DNA of 64,000 nucleotides from Caballeronia humi (GCF_001544475.1 NZ_FCNW02000005.1:186001-250000); one strand, 5' to 3'. Shown: positions 16,792 to 26,554, counted from the first letter of the stretch. Program-made: numbers and translations. The notes: a model not told the origin generated them from the letters alone.

Positions 16792-17730
16792 ATGCCGTCC
16801 GACGTTCTGTTGATCAACCCCGTGCTTCCTTCGCTCGACAAGCAACTGAGCGCGCTCTACGCCGTCCACCGCTATTACGAACACGCCGACAAGGCTGGCT
16901 TTTTGCGCGAAGTCGGCGCGCAGATCAAAGGCGTGGTGACCGGCGGCGCAACGGGCATCAGCAACGAACTGATGGACGCGTTGCCCGCCTTGCGCATCGT
17001 GGCGGTCAACGGAATCGGCACCGATGCCGTCGATCTCGACCATGCGCGCGCCCGCGGCATCCACGTGTCGACGACGCCCGGCGTGCTCACCGACGACGTC
17101 GCCGATCTCGCCATCGGCCTGCTGATCTCCGCCTGCCGCGGCCTGTGCGTCGGCGACGCCTACGTGCGCGACGGCGAATGGGGCAAGTCCGGCTTGCCGC
17201 TCGCCCGCAAGTTCAGCGGCATGAAGGTGGGCATCGTGGGTCTCGGCCGCGTGGGCCGCGCCATCGCGACGCGCGCCGCCGCGTTCGGCTGCCCGATCGC
17301 TTACACGGACCTGAAGGCGATCGACGGCGTTCCGTACACCTTCGTCGCGAGTCTTCACGACCTCGCGACCCAGAGCGATGCGCTGGTGCTCGCGGCATCG
17401 GCGGATGAGGCTGAAGGGATCATCGATGCGAGCGTGCTCGATGCCCTCGGCCCCGACGGCTATTTGATCAACGTCGCGCGCGGCAAGCTCGTGAACGAAG
17501 CGGACCTGGTGCAGGCGCTCGCGGCGAAGCGCATCGCGGGCGCGGGCCTCGACGTCTTCGTCGACGAACCGAACGTGCCGGCCGAACTGCTCACGATGAA
17601 GAACGTCGTCGTGCAACCGCATCGCGCGAGTGCGACCGTGCAGACGCGCACCGCGATGGGCGACATCGTGCTTGCGAGCCTTGCCGCGAGCTTCGCTGGC
17701 CGCCGCCCCGAGACCAGCGTGACGCCGTGA
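16792..17730 (+). CDS. D-2-hydroxyacid dehydrogenase (glyoxylate/hydroxypyruvate reductase-like)
   Basis: 312 residues. The nucleotide-binding motif is VGIVGLGRVGRAIA and the three catalytic residues are visible: Arg in INVARGKLVN, Glu in VDEPNVP, and His in VVQPHRASAT. The family reduces 2-oxo acids such as glyoxylate or hydroxypyruvate with NAD(P)H. It is followed by an ACS-family MFS carrier and a YncE-like protein in the same direction. Together with the divergent LysR gene this suggests uptake and reduction or oxidation of a 2-hydroxy or sugar acid. Confidence 0.9.
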   Translation: MPSDVLLINPVLPSLDKQLSALYAVHRYYEHADKAGFLREVGAQIKGVVTGGATGISNELMDALPALRIVAVNGIGTDAVDLDHARARGIHVSTTPGVLTDDVADLAIGLLISACRGLCVGDAYVRDGEWGKSGLPLARKFSGMKVGIVGLGRVGRAIATRAAAFGCPIAYTDLKAIDGVPYTFVASLHDLATQSDALVLAASADEAEGIIDASVLDALGPDGYLINVARGKLVNEADLVQALAAKRIAGAGLDVFVDEPNVPAELLTMKNVVVQPHRASATVQTRTAMGDIVLASLAASFAGRRPETSVTP

Positions 17731-17803
17731 TGCATTGCCTCTGAGCGCCGCGCGCGCTCGTCCCGCCACGACACCATCCCCGAACAAAACAGGGAGGAGA
17801 CAC

Positions 17804-19180
17804 ATGAAGAACCTCGATATCGCGACGTCCGCGCCGCCTGAAGCCACGAACGCCACGGCTCACGCAGCGGCCAAGGCCAAGGTCGGACATTTCCGCTACT
17901 ACATCCTCGCGCTGATCTTTTTCGTCACGGTCCTGAACTACGCGGACCGCGCGACGTTATCGATTGCGGGTACGTTCGTCGCGAAGGATCTGGGCCTGTC
18001 GGCATCGGCGCTCGGCATCGTGTTCTCGGCGTTCGGCTGGGCGTACGCGATCGGCCAGATTCCCGGCGGCTGGCTGCTCGACCGCTTCGGCGCGAAACGG
18101 GTCTACGGTGCGAGCATCGCCCTGTGGTCCATCTTCACGATGACGCAGGGCACGGTCTCCCTCTTCGGCACGGCCGCCTCGGCGACCATCGCGCTCTTCA
18201 TCATGCGATTCATGCTGGGACTCGTCGAATCGCCGGCGTTTCCGGGCAACGCGCGCGTCGTGGCGACCTGGTTTCCCACCGCCGAGCGCGGCACGGCAAG
18301 CGCGCTCTTCAATTCCGCGCAGTATCTGGCGGTCGTCGTCTTTACGCCGCTGATGGCATGGTTCACGCATGCGCTCGGCTGGCACCACGTGTTCTTTTTC
18401 ATGGGCGGGCTGGGGATCGCGGCGGCGTGCGTCTGGTTCCTCGTAATGGACGACCCGCGCACGCATCCGCGCATGAGCCGCGACGAACTCGATTTCATCG
18501 CCGCGAACGGCGCGCTAGTCGGGCTGGATGCCGGCGCCGCCAAAGACCGCCGTCGCTTCACGCGGCGCGAGATCAGCACGCTGTTCACGAGCCGCATGCT
18601 GTGGGCGATCTACATCGGGCAGTACTGCATCACGGCGCTCACGTATTTCTTCATCACCTGGTTCCCGATCTATCTGATGAAGGAACGCGGCATGAACGTG
18701 ATGACCGTCGGCATGGTCGCGGCGTTGCCAGCGATCTGCGGGTTCTCCGGAGGCATTCTCGGCGGCATGCTGTCCGACTTTTTGATCCGGCGCGGCGTCT
18801 CGGTTTCCGTCGCTCGCAAGATGCCGTTCATGATCGGCATGACGCTCGCGACGGTCGTCATGGCCGCGCCGTTCGCCGTGAGCAATACGGCCGTGGTCAT
18901 CATCATGTCGCTGGCGTTCTTCGGGAAGGGACTCGGCGCGATCGGCTGGGCCGTCGTATCGGACGTGGCGCCGCGCGAGATGACCGGCTTGAGTGGCGGC
19001 GTGTTCAACGGGATCGGCAACACGGCGGGGATCGTGACACCGATCGTGATCGGCTATGTCGTTGCGAGCACGGGCTCGTTCGACCGGGCGCTGTGGTTCG
19101 TCGGCGCGCATGGGATCGTCGCGATCCTCGCATATGGCTTGCTTGCAGGGCGATTCAAGCGCATCGAGCTGAAAGCGTGA
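17804..19180 (+). CDS. MFS carrier, anion:cation symporter type (glucarate/galactonate-like)
   Basis: About 458 residues, 12 helices. FFVTVLNYADRATLSIAG in helix 1 and WLLDRFGAKRVYG in the loop after helix 2 match the GudP/GarP/ExuT group, which imports hexarates, hexuronates and related acids. The ATG at 17804 follows AGGGAGGAG closely; longer starts would add a basic leader. It lies 73 bases after the dehydrogenase gene, so the two are probably one operon. Substrate is an organic acid by family inference. Confidence 0.88.
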   Translation: MKNLDIATSAPPEATNATAHAAAKAKVGHFRYYILALIFFVTVLNYADRATLSIAGTFVAKDLGLSASALGIVFSAFGWAYAIGQIPGGWLLDRFGAKRVYGASIALWSIFTMTQGTVSLFGTAASATIALFIMRFMLGLVESPAFPGNARVVATWFPTAERGTASALFNSAQYLAVVVFTPLMAWFTHALGWHHVFFFMGGLGIAAACVWFLVMDDPRTHPRMSRDELDFIAANGALVGLDAGAAKDRRRFTRREISTLFTSRMLWAIYIGQYCITALTYFFITWFPIYLMKERGMNVMTVGMVAALPAICGFSGGILGGMLSDFLIRRGVSVSVARKMPFMIGMTLATVVMAAPFAVSNTAVVIIMSLAFFGKGLGAIGWAVVSDVAPREMTGLSGGVFNGIGNTAGIVTPIVIGYVVASTGSFDRALWFVGAHGIVAILAYGLLAGRFKRIELKA

Positions 19181-19223
19181 TTCAAAAGCAGGCCGCGCCA
19201 GAAAACAACGATTGGAGACATCA

Positions 19224-20399
19224 ATGAATCGCCATCTTCGCAAATGGGCGAGCGTCGTCGCCTTATGTGCCGCGACCCTCGGTTCGCCACTCATCGCCCG
19301 ATCAGCGGCGTCCCAACTGATCCTGTCGAGCCAGGACGGTAAGGTCATGGTCGTCAATGGGGACACTAAAACGGTTGAGGGTCGTGACACCGTCGCGATC
19401 ATCAAAGTGACCGGCCATCATGCTGAAGTGCTCACGGAGTTCGCCGTGCCCAATTCGGTCTTCGGTCCGCCGGAGTCGGTGGACACGACGCCGGACGGAC
19501 GGCTCGCCCTCGTCACGGCCGGAGCGAAGAGGGACCCGGCGGACCCGAACAAGACAGCGCTCGACGATCTGGTCAGCGTCGTGGATCTGACCGAGAAGCC
19601 GCCGAAGGTCATCGATACCTTGCATGCCGGGCCCGCCGTCGGCGGCATATCGATCAGCCCCGACGGGACGCTGGCGATCGCGGCGTCGCGTTCGGACGGC
19701 TCGATTACCGTGTTCGGCATCGACGGCAAGAAGGTCACGCAGACCCAGAAGATTTCGCTCGGCGCGAATTCGGGCCCGGGCCACGTCGCGTTCACGCCGG
19801 ACGGCAAGCGCGCGCTCGTCACGCGCGACGGCGACCATCGCGTGACGATCCTGGCGATTCAGGCAGGCAAAGTAGAAGTCACGAAGCGCGATGTGTTTCC
19901 CGGCCAGCGTCCCAATGGCATCGACGTGAGTGCGAAAGGCGACTTCGCGATCGTGTCGAACATCGGCAAAGGGCAGGGCGACACGGACACGGTCAGCCTG
20001 ATCGATCTCACCGTCGAACCGCCGCGCGTCGTGGATACGGTGAGCGTCGGACAGACGCCCGAAGGCGTCGCGATCTCGCCGGATGGGAAGCTTGTCGGCG
20101 TGACGGTGATGAACGGCACGAACAAGGCAAGCGACTCGCCGTTTTATCATCGCGCGGGCAGTTTCGTGCTGCTGCGCGTTGCGGACAAGAAACTGGCGCG
20201 CGTGAACGACGTGCCGACCGGTGGCTGGACTCAGGGCGTGGCGTTCACACCCGATGGAAAGACGGTGCTCGTTCAGAACACGATGCAGAAGCAGATCGAA
20301 GTGATTGCGATCAGCGGTGGCCGCGCCGCCGACACAGGCCAGCGACTCCAGTTCGATGCCGCGCCCGGCGGCCTGCGGACGATGCATGCGCCGCAGTAA
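19224..20399 (+). CDS. Secreted YncE-like beta-propeller protein
   Basis: About 391 residues. A signal peptide (VVALCAATLGSPLIARSAAS) precedes repeated propeller blades with motifs TPDGRLALV, SPDGTLAIA, TPDGKRALV, SPDGKLVGV and TPDGKTVLV. This fits a seven-bladed YncE or lactonase-like propeller in the periplasm. It may be a lactonase or a binding protein; no catalytic residues can be assigned. GGAG is 7 bases before the ATG at 19224. It follows the MFS gene by 43 bases and may complete that operon. Confidence 0.8.
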   Translation: MNRHLRKWASVVALCAATLGSPLIARSAASQLILSSQDGKVMVVNGDTKTVEGRDTVAIIKVTGHHAEVLTEFAVPNSVFGPPESVDTTPDGRLALVTAGAKRDPADPNKTALDDLVSVVDLTEKPPKVIDTLHAGPAVGGISISPDGTLAIAASRSDGSITVFGIDGKKVTQTQKISLGANSGPGHVAFTPDGKRALVTRDGDHRVTILAIQAGKVEVTKRDVFPGQRPNGIDVSAKGDFAIVSNIGKGQGDTDTVSLIDLTVEPPRVVDTVSVGQTPEGVAISPDGKLVGVTVMNGTNKASDSPFYHRAGSFVLLRVADKKLARVNDVPTGGWTQGVAFTPDGKTVLVQNTMQKQIEVIAISGGRAADTGQRLQFDAAPGGLRTMHAPQ

Positions 20400-20556
20400 G
20401 GGGTGCCGCCACGGCACCATTCCTCCCTCACGATCCGACCCTTGCGCCCGATGTGAGAATATGCGCACACAAGTCGCGTCTCAAAAACGGTAAACTAACT
20501 GCAGGGATCGTGCTCGCGCGCGTTCCAACGCTTTTTACATAAGGAGGGACAGGTTC

Positions 20557-21453
20557 GTGGCTAACGAAAAAATGCTGGCGCAAATGGCCGAGAAACAGGG
20601 TTTCATCGCGGCTCTGGATCAAAGCGGCGGTTCGACGCCTGGCGCGCTGCGGCAGTACGGTATTGCGGAAGACGCCTACAACGGCGACGCCGAGATGTTC
20701 AAGCTGATGCATGAAATGCGCGTGCGCATCATCACGGCGCCCTCGTTCACGGGAGAGAAGGTGATCGGCGCGATCCTCTTCGAAGCCACCATGGATGGTC
20801 AGGCGAACGGCAAGCCCGTGCCTGCGTTCCTGTGGGAAGACAGAGGCGTGGTGCCGTTCCTGAAGGTCGACAAGGGCCTCGAAGCGGAAGCCGACGGCGT
20901 TCAGCTCATGAAGCCGAATCCCGGTCTCGACGCGCTGCTGGAACGCGCGGCCAAGCTCGGCATCTTCGGCACGAAGATGCGCTCGGTGATCCATCAGGCG
21001 GACGAGAAGGGCATCGCCGCCGTGGCAAAGCAGCAGTTCGAAGTGGGTGCGCAGATCATCGGACACGGTCTCGTGCCGATTCTCGAACCCGAAGTGTCGA
21101 TCAAGAGCCCGGACAAGAAGGGCGCGGAAAAGATCCTGCGCGATGAATTGCTGAAGGGCCTGGACGCGTTGCCGGAATCGAGCCAGGTGATGATCAAGCT
21201 GACCATTCCCGACGAAACGGATCTTTATCTTCCGCTGATCGAGCATCCGCGTGTCGTGCGCGTGGTGGCGTTGTCGGGCGGCTATTCGCGCAGCGACGCG
21301 TGCAAGCGTCTTGCCGAAAACCACGGCATGATCGCGAGCTTCTCGCGCGCGCTCATCAACGAGCTGAAGAAGTCGATGAGCGACGAGGAGTTCAACAAGA
21401 CGCTCGCCGATTCCATCGACGAAATCTACGGCGCGTCGGTCGAGAAGGTCTGA
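20557..21453 (+). CDS. Class I fructose-bisphosphate aldolase
   Basis: 298 residues from a GTG start with AAGGAGGG upstream. IAALDQSGGSTPGAL and FLWEDRGVVPFLKVDKGL match the short bacterial class I aldolases, with ILEPEVSIKSP and MIKLTIPDETDLY holding the active-site Glu and the Schiff-base Lys. It splits fructose 1,6-bisphosphate to triose phosphates in the cytoplasm. The length equals the FdaB-type family. It stands alone, with its own terminator, in a central-metabolism role independent of the neighbours. Confidence 0.92.
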   Translation: MANEKMLAQMAEKQGFIAALDQSGGSTPGALRQYGIAEDAYNGDAEMFKLMHEMRVRIITAPSFTGEKVIGAILFEATMDGQANGKPVPAFLWEDRGVVPFLKVDKGLEAEADGVQLMKPNPGLDALLERAAKLGIFGTKMRSVIHQADEKGIAAVAKQQFEVGAQIIGHGLVPILEPEVSIKSPDKKGAEKILRDELLKGLDALPESSQVMIKLTIPDETDLYLPLIEHPRVVRVVALSGGYSRSDACKRLAENHGMIASFSRALINELKKSMSDEEFNKTLADSIDEIYGASVEKV

Positions 21454-21472
21454 CGCTTCGACGTGGTTCAAG

Positions 21473-21499
21473 CGCGCCGTCCAGTTGACGGCGCGTTTT
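21473..21499 (+). terminator. Terminator of the aldolase gene
   Basis: Perfect stem CGCGCCGTC (21473-21481) with GACGGCGCG (21487-21495), 5-base loop, then TTTTATTTT. It begins 20 bases after the aldolase stop. Confidence 0.88.
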
Positions 21500-21628
21500 A
21501 TTTTCAGCCGACGTATTCCTCTGCTCATTGCCGCAAGAGTCCCGGGCGGCGGATAGCCCTCATTGCCAGAAGGAACGATCCGCGTCTCAGGCGGTCGTAT
21601 GGCTGATGACACCGCAGCGGGAGATGTG

Positions 21629-21976
21629 ATGCAATTCGACAAGCAGCAAGAGAAACTTGGCCGCAGTAACGCGAACCTTGGCCTGGGTGGACCGGGCTTG
21701 CCAAGGAAGATCCTGACGATCGTAGTGGGTGCGGCGCTGCTGGTTGCGGCCGTGATGGTATCGCTGCTCATGCTGGCCGTCGTGCTGGCCGTGGGCGTGG
21801 TGATAGGCGGCTACTTCTGGTGGAAAACGCGCGATCTGCGCAAGCAGATGCGGGCGCGGATGGACGAGCAGATCAACGAGCGGATGCACCAGCCGACGCA
21901 CGAAAGGCCCGGCGAGCGAGTGGTCAAAAGCGGCGAAATCGAGGACGTCGAGTTCGAAGACAAGACCCGGCATTGA
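21629..21976 (+). CDS. Small membrane protein of unknown function
   Basis: About 115 residues. A short polar N-terminus is followed by a long hydrophobic stretch of about 40 residues (ILTIVVGAALLVAAVMVSLL and VVLAVGVVIGGYF), enough for two close helices, and a charged Arg/Glu-rich C-terminal helix. I chose the ATG at 21629 because CGGGAG precedes it; an ATG at 21599 is possible. No family recognised. It ends against the terminator it shares with the superoxide dismutase gene. Confidence 0.7.
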   Translation: MQFDKQQEKLGRSNANLGLGGPGLPRKILTIVVGAALLVAAVMVSLLMLAVVLAVGVVIGGYFWWKTRDLRKQMRARMDEQINERMHQPTHERPGERVVKSGEIEDVEFEDKTRH

Positions 21977-21984
21977 CAGAAAGA

Positions 21985-22006
21985 AGTGGGGGAAATCTCC
22001 CCCACT
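21985..22006. terminator. Bidirectional terminator between convergent genes
   Basis: AGTGGGGGA (21985-21993) pairs perfectly with TCCCCCACT (21998-22006) around a 4-base loop. A T-rich tail follows on the minus strand (TTCTTTCTG), so it mainly ends the superoxide dismutase transcript. Confidence 0.85.
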
Positions 22007-22012
22007 CATCGT

Positions 22013-22636
22013 TTACTTCTTTGCTTCGGCATACCGCCGAGAGACTTCCTTCCAGTCGATGACATTGAAGAACGCGGCGATATATTCCGGCCGGCGGTTC
22101 TCATACTTCAAGTAGTACGCGTGCTCCCACACGTCGAGGCCGAGAATCGGCGTATTGCCGGAGCCGATGGCAGTCATCAACGGACTATCCTGATTGCCCG
22201 TGCTCTCGACGGCAAGCTTGCCGCTCGCGTCGACGCTCAGCCATGCCCAGCCGCTGCCAAACCGCGTGAGCGCGGCTTTGATGAAGGCGTCCTTAAAAGC
22301 ATCGAATCCTCCGAGGTCGGCATCGATTGCCTGCGCGACTTCGCCTTCCGGCTTGCCGCCACCTTGCGGCGACATGATCGTCCAGAAAAGACTATGGTTC
22401 GCATGCCCGCCGCCGTTGTTGCGCACGGGTGTGCGAACCGTTTCGGGCAGCGAGTCGATTTGCGCGATCAATTGTTCGATGGGCAGGTTCGCGTGCTCGG
22501 AGTTTTCCAGGGCGGCGTTGAGGTTATTGACGTAAGTCTGATGATGCTTCGTGTAGTGCACTTCCATCGTGCGCGTGTCGATGTTCGGTTCGAGCGCATC
22601 GTATGCGTAAGGCAAGGGAGGCAGTGAATAAGCCAT
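22013..22636 (-). CDS. Superoxide dismutase, Mn/Fe family
   Basis: 207 residues. Metal ligands are visible: His27 (EVHYTKHHQ), the His in [11 protein letters not shown], and Asp and His in [13 protein letters not shown]. The segment [10 protein letters not shown] contains the Gln that marks Mn-type enzymes, where Fe-type ones place a Gln earlier, so Mn or cambialistic use is likely. No signal peptide, so cytoplasmic. It removes superoxide. The downstream terminator is strong; the TPR-like gene at 22670 is upstream in the same orientation by 33 bases and may be co-transcribed. Confidence 0.93.
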   Translation of the reverse strand: MAYSLPPLPYAYDALEPNIDTRTMEVHYTKHHQTYVNNLNAALENSEHANLPIEQLIAQIDSLPETVRTPVRNNGGGHANHSLFWTIMSPQGGGKPEGEVAQAIDADLGGFDAFKDAFIKAALTRFGSGWAWLSVDASGKLAVESTGNQDSPLMTAIGSGNTPILGLDVWEHAYYLKYENRRPEYIAAFFNVIDWKEVSRRYAEAKK

Positions 22637-22669
22637 TTGCGAATCTCCTTTTTCTGACGATGAGAGGAA

Positions 22670-23161
22670 TCAATGCCGGGCCGGGCCGCTGGCGGAAAGC
22701 GCCAGACTGGCGTCGTCGAGGGTCCGTGCAATGAGGGGATGCTGCCCATAACGGGCGAGGTGACGAATCAGTGCCACGTGGGTTTCGCGGCTGTGACGCA
22801 GGGCGATCCGCCGAAACGTGGCGGTACGCTCCGCGCTAAGTGTCAGCGCGATCAGGAATTCGTGGGCTTGGCAGAGCAGGCGCGCGGCGGCGTCGCGATT
22901 GCCTTGGTCTGCGTGAAGATCGGCGAGGTTGTGGTGAGAGACGACGAGCGCCGCGATGCAGTCTTCGTCGCGCCCGGGCGGAGGCGCTTCGATGAGGCGG
23001 CGCGCAATGGTCAGCGCGTGCTCGTAAGCGGTGAATGCCGTTGCTTGTTGCTGTTTGCTTGCGGAATTCATGCCCTGCCGCGTGAGTTCTTCCCAAAGCG
23101 GAAGACTCGGGCCGTTGGCGACCGGGTTGTCAACGGCTGAGTGTTGAATCCTCTCGTGCAT
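22670..23161 (-). CDS. TPR-like hypothetical protein
   Basis: About 163 residues from the ATG at 23161, which has CAGGAG at 8 bases. The sequence is helical with TPR-like pairs (ATAFTAYEHALTIARRLIE and VVSHHNLADLHADQGNRDAA). No signal or membrane segment. The family occurs in proteobacteria without a known role. It is 33 bases upstream of the superoxide dismutase gene in the same direction, so a shared transcript and an oxidative-stress context are possible. Confidence 0.65.
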   Translation of the reverse strand: MHERIQHSAVDNPVANGPSLPLWEELTRQGMNSASKQQQATAFTAYEHALTIARRLIEAPPPGRDEDCIAALVVSHHNLADLHADQGNRDAAARLLCQAHEFLIALTLSAERTATFRRIALRHSRETHVALIRHLARYGQHPLIARTLDDASLALSASGPARH

Positions 23162-23285
23162 GACGCCGGCTCCTGTGCAAGAGCCCTTTGCGTCGACCGG
23201 AATGCCTGCGTACTCGGGTTGATCAATGATAACCAGTATCGGATGACTCTGCACGCGGGTCGCTTTTATCGCCGCTAAAGCGACA

Positions 23286-23711
23286 TCAAATCCACTGGTC
23301 GTTTTCTACGGTACGCCCGTTCGTTGCACCGTCGCCCGTGTTGAGCACGCCTCGCGGCTCGATCAGCAGCAGCTTCACTTCCGCGTCGGCGCAGGGCTTG
23401 TGTTCGATGCCCTTCGGGACGACGGCCATCTGGCCGGGGCGCAGCACGATCGAACCGTCGCCCGACGGCCCGTCGCGAAAGTCGATGCGCAACTCGCCTT
23501 CGAGCACGATGAAGGTTTCGTCGGTGTCGGAATGCCGATGCCAGACGAACTCGCCTTTCACCTTCACGACCTTGAACTGGTAGTCGTTCATCTCGGTGAC
23601 GACGCGTGGTTGCCAGTGACCATCGATCTGCGCGATCTTGCTGACCAGGTCGATGCTCTGGCACTGGCCGCGCCCGGCTGGCAGGCTAAAGTGGCTTGAG
23701 GTTTGGGACAT
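23286..23711 (-). CDS. Single-domain cupin protein
   Basis: 141 residues. Cupin motif 1 is visible as WHRHSDTDETFIVLEGEL and motif 2 as PKGIEHKPCADAEV, giving His, His, Glu and His metal ligands. The fold binds Fe, Mn or Zn and could be an isomerase, dioxygenase or a sugar-binding protein; function is not predictable. A GGAG site lies before the ATG. It sits downstream of the AraC regulator at 23789 in the same orientation with a 77-base gap. Confidence 0.8.
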   Translation of the reverse strand: MSQTSSHFSLPAGRGQCQSIDLVSKIAQIDGHWQPRVVTEMNDYQFKVVKVKGEFVWHRHSDTDETFIVLEGELRIDFRDGPSGDGSIVLRPGQMAVVPKGIEHKPCADAEVKLLLIEPRGVLNTGDGATNGRTVENDQWI

Positions 23712-23788
23712 CGTTAGCTCCGTTCAAAGGTCGATGCGTCCAGGGTACGCATGCTCTTTGCGGCCGTATTGAACGATCGTGGGTGTTT

Positions 23789-24604
23789 TCAGGCGCCCGC
23801 AATCTGGAGCCAACGCCCCGGCGTCAGCCCGAAAGCCTTTGCGAAGTGTCGGGTCATGTGGCTTTGATCGGCGAAACCCGCCGCCGCTGCGGCGTGAGCG
23901 AGCGAGGTGCCAGCGAGCAGCATGCGGCGCACGGCATCGAGCCGCCGCATCGTCAGGTAACGGTATGGACTCGTGCCGAAGAACAGGCGAAAGTCGTTCG
24001 ACAGACTCCATCGATCGCGGCTCGTCACTGCCTCGAGTTCGTCGAGCGTAACGATGCGCGCGCAATTCGCGTGCAGGTACTCGCGCGCACGCCGCGCCGC
24101 GAGGAAGTCGCCTTTCGGGCGCCTCACTGGCGTGCCGGCAACCGCGGCAAGCGCGTGCGCCAGTTCGGCGAGCGCATTGCTCTGTTCGAGCGGCTCGATC
24201 GTGTACCCGACATTCTGCAGCAACGTCGAGGTCGCCGCTGCCAGGCGCGGATCGCTCGTCACGCCTCCTTCGAGGAACGGCAGTTCGCGTCCGCCGAGCG
24301 CGTCTTGAAAGAGCGCGGGTTCGACGTAGATCATCCGGTACTGGAACCCTTCGTCGGTGCCGGCCTGGCCGTCGTGAGCCTCGTCCGGATGCAGGACGAG
24401 CGTGTTGCCCGGCAGGCTGTCCCGCTGGCTGCGCCGATAATTGAAGCTCTGGACACCCGCGAGCGTGCGGCCGATCGCGTAGGTATCGTGGCGGTGCATC
24501 GCATACGCGTTGCCGTGAAAGCACGCCTCGATGCGCTCGATGCCTTCTATCGGCTCGGCGCGCTTCACCCAGTTACGGGACGGGAGCGGTGTTTGTCGGT
24601 TCAT
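23789..24604 (-). CDS. AraC-family transcriptional regulator
   Basis: About 271 residues. The N-terminal cupin-like sensing domain contains AMHRHDTYAIGRTLAGVQSF. The C-terminal double HTH contains SNDFRLFFGTSPYRYLTMRR and AAAAGFADQSHMTRHFAKAF, the classic AraC pair. The effector is unknown. It lies just upstream of the cupin gene, a plausible target, and about 24 bases after the GlxA-type regulator gene. The start at 24604 lacks a clear ribosome site; 24631 is the alternative. Confidence 0.85.
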   Translation of the reverse strand: MNRQTPLPSRNWVKRAEPIEGIERIEACFHGNAYAMHRHDTYAIGRTLAGVQSFNYRRSQRDSLPGNTLVLHPDEAHDGQAGTDEGFQYRMIYVEPALFQDALGGRELPFLEGGVTSDPRLAAATSTLLQNVGYTIEPLEQSNALAELAHALAAVAGTPVRRPKGDFLAARRAREYLHANCARIVTLDELEAVTSRDRWSLSNDFRLFFGTSPYRYLTMRRLDAVRRMLLAGTSLAHAAAAAGFADQSHMTRHFAKAFGLTPGRWLQIAGA

Positions 24605-24627
24605 GATCGATGGCCGTGGATGCGTGC

Positions 24628-25560
24628 TCAAGCGCGGCTTGCCCGCTGAATGACTTGTGGCGGCTGACCGAAAGCGCGCACGAACGCGCGGCGCATCCGT
24701 TCCCGATCCCCGAAGCCGGTCTCTCTCGCGATGCTGTCGACGGTCCGGTAACCGCCTTCGATCAGCAGCCGGGCGGTTTCCAGACGCAAGTTTTCGATGG
24801 CCTTTGCCGGAGACTGGCCGGTCTCCGTCTGGAACACCCGACGGAATTGCCGAGGACTCAAATTGGCGATTCGCGCCAGATCATCGACGGATAGCTCGGA
24901 CTTCAGATTGTCCTTTGCGTAGATCAGCGCGGCCTGTATCCGGTCGGTCCTGGGTTGAATTTCCAGCATCACCGAAAACTGCGATTGCCCGCCCGCCCGA
25001 CGGTGATAGAGGACCAGTTGCTTGGCGACGCGGCGCGCGACGTCGTGCCCCAGGTCCTGCTCCACCAAGGCGAGCGCCAGGTCGACACAGGCGCTCATGC
25101 CGGCCGACGTCCAGACCTTTCCGTCGTTGATGAAAATGCGATCCTCTTCTACCTTCACCTTCGGAAAGAGACTCTGGAAAGCGCGTGCACTTTCCCAGTG
25201 GGTCGTCGCTCGCCGTCCATCGAGCAAGCCCGCTGCAGCAAGAATGTAGGCACCCGTGCAGATAGACCCGATACGCCGGGTCGACGGCTCGGCTTCACGC
25301 AAATAGTTGACCAACGCAGGCGACGCCCGCACTTCGCGGTTATAGCCGGTGACGATAAGGGTGTCGAAGGGTTGCTTGACCAGCGGTTTCGTGTCGATCC
25401 CGAATCCGGCCGATGTCTGCACGAGCCCTCCATGCTCCGATAGCAGACTGATTTCGTAAGCCCGCTTGCCAACCGCACTGTTCGCGAGTTCGAAGGCCGA
25501 GCACATCGATAGCCCCAGGACCTGAAAGTCGGGATAAAGAATAAGGCCTACGTGGTGCAT
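24628..25560 (-). CDS. GlxA-family regulator (DJ-1/PfpI domain plus AraC HTH)
   Basis: About 310 residues. Residues 1-180 form a DJ-1/PfpI-like domain with the nucleophile-elbow region IGSICTGAYILAAAGLLDGR, and residues 210-310 hold the AraC HTH (LARIANLSPRQFRRVFQTET, then ARETGFGDRERMRRAF). These regulators sense small metabolites. The ATG at 25560 follows GGAGG. It begins 22 bases downstream of the nitrilase stop, so it is probably co-transcribed with nitrilase and may control it. Confidence 0.88.
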   Translation of the reverse strand: MHHVGLILYPDFQVLGLSMCSAFELANSAVGKRAYEISLLSEHGGLVQTSAGFGIDTKPLVKQPFDTLIVTGYNREVRASPALVNYLREAEPSTRRIGSICTGAYILAAAGLLDGRRATTHWESARAFQSLFPKVKVEEDRIFINDGKVWTSAGMSACVDLALALVEQDLGHDVARRVAKQLVLYHRRAGGQSQFSVMLEIQPRTDRIQAALIYAKDNLKSELSVDDLARIANLSPRQFRRVFQTETGQSPAKAIENLRLETARLLIEGGYRTVDSIARETGFGDRERMRRAFVRAFGQPPQVIQRASRA

Positions 25561-25582
25561 GACGCCTCCGACACGTGAACGC

Positions 25583-26554
25583 TTAGACAACGGTTTCCTC
25601 ATTCACGACCGCTTCGAGCTTCGGCCGCGCATTGCGCTCCTCGACGTGAGAGCGTGGCGTGCGGTCGATCGAAAGGCTCAGGAGCTCGGGACGGCTATAG
25701 TGGCCGCGCGAATCCATCTGACGCTTGCGCTTGTCGATCTTCCACAGATCCAGGTCCGCGATCACTTCACCCTCGCCTTCGGTCAGGGAGCCGAGTATCT
25801 CGCCTTCGGGATCGATGATCGCGGTGAAGCATCCGCCGGAGATCGGTTCGATCGGGCAACCCGTGTCGGCCATGATCTGTGCCTGTTGCTCCGGATAGAG
25901 CCATGCGGTTGAATTGACGACGAAGCAGGCCGATTCCAGCGCATGCATGCGAATGCTGACTTCCATTTGCCGCGTGAAGAGATCGCCGGCAAACGAGCCA
26001 GGATACATCGACGCATGGATCTGCTCGCCATCGGCCATCAGCGCGTAGCGGGCCAGCGGGTTGTAGTGCTCCCAGCAGGCGAGTTGGCCGATCCGGCCAA
26101 CGGCGCTATCGACCGCCTTGAGACCGGAACCGTCACCCATGCCCCAGATCATGCGCTCGTGATAGGTCGGAGAAATTTTCCGGCGCCGCTGGATCAGCGT
26201 GCCATCGGCATCGAAGAGCAACTGGGTGTTGTAGAGCGACCCGCCATCGCGCTCGTTGACGCCGATCGACACCACCATGTTCGCTTGCGCCGCCGCCTTG
26301 CCGATCGCATCGGTGGTCGCGGAGGGAACGGTCACGGCCTGCTCCAGTAGCTTGTAGTGCTCGGCGCCCATCTGGAAGGGCGTCTGCACGAATGAGAAAT
26401 AAGGGTAATAGGGCACCACCGTCTCCGGGAAGACGGCGAACTGCACACCTTTCTTGCCCAGTTCGAGAATTTTCTGCACGACTTTTTCGACGGTGCCTTC
26501 GCGGCTGTACAAGACGGGGGAAATCTGGACTGCGGCGGCTTTGATGACGGTCAT
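25583..26554 (-). CDS. Nitrilase
   Basis: 323 residues with the full catalytic triad: Glu44 ([10 protein letters not shown]), Lys126 ([11 protein letters not shown]) and Cys160 ([15 protein letters not shown]). This context and the C-terminal [13 protein letters not shown] segment match true nitrilases (nitrile to carboxylic acid plus ammonia) rather than amidases. It is cytoplasmic and forms spirals in relatives. The ATG at 26554 has GAGGAA upstream; longer starts are not supported. The GlxA-type regulator follows directly. The natural substrate could be an aldoxime-derived plant nitrile. Confidence 0.92.
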   Translation of the reverse strand: MTVIKAAAVQISPVLYSREGTVEKVVQKILELGKKGVQFAVFPETVVPYYPYFSFVQTPFQMGAEHYKLLEQAVTVPSATTDAIGKAAAQANMVVSIGVNERDGGSLYNTQLLFDADGTLIQRRRKISPTYHERMIWGMGDGSGLKAVDSAVGRIGQLACWEHYNPLARYALMADGEQIHASMYPGSFAGDLFTRQMEVSIRMHALESACFVVNSTAWLYPEQQAQIMADTGCPIEPISGGCFTAIIDPEGEILGSLTEGEGEVIADLDLWKIDKRKRQMDSRGHYSRPELLSLSIDRTPRSHVEERNARPKLEAVVNEETVV

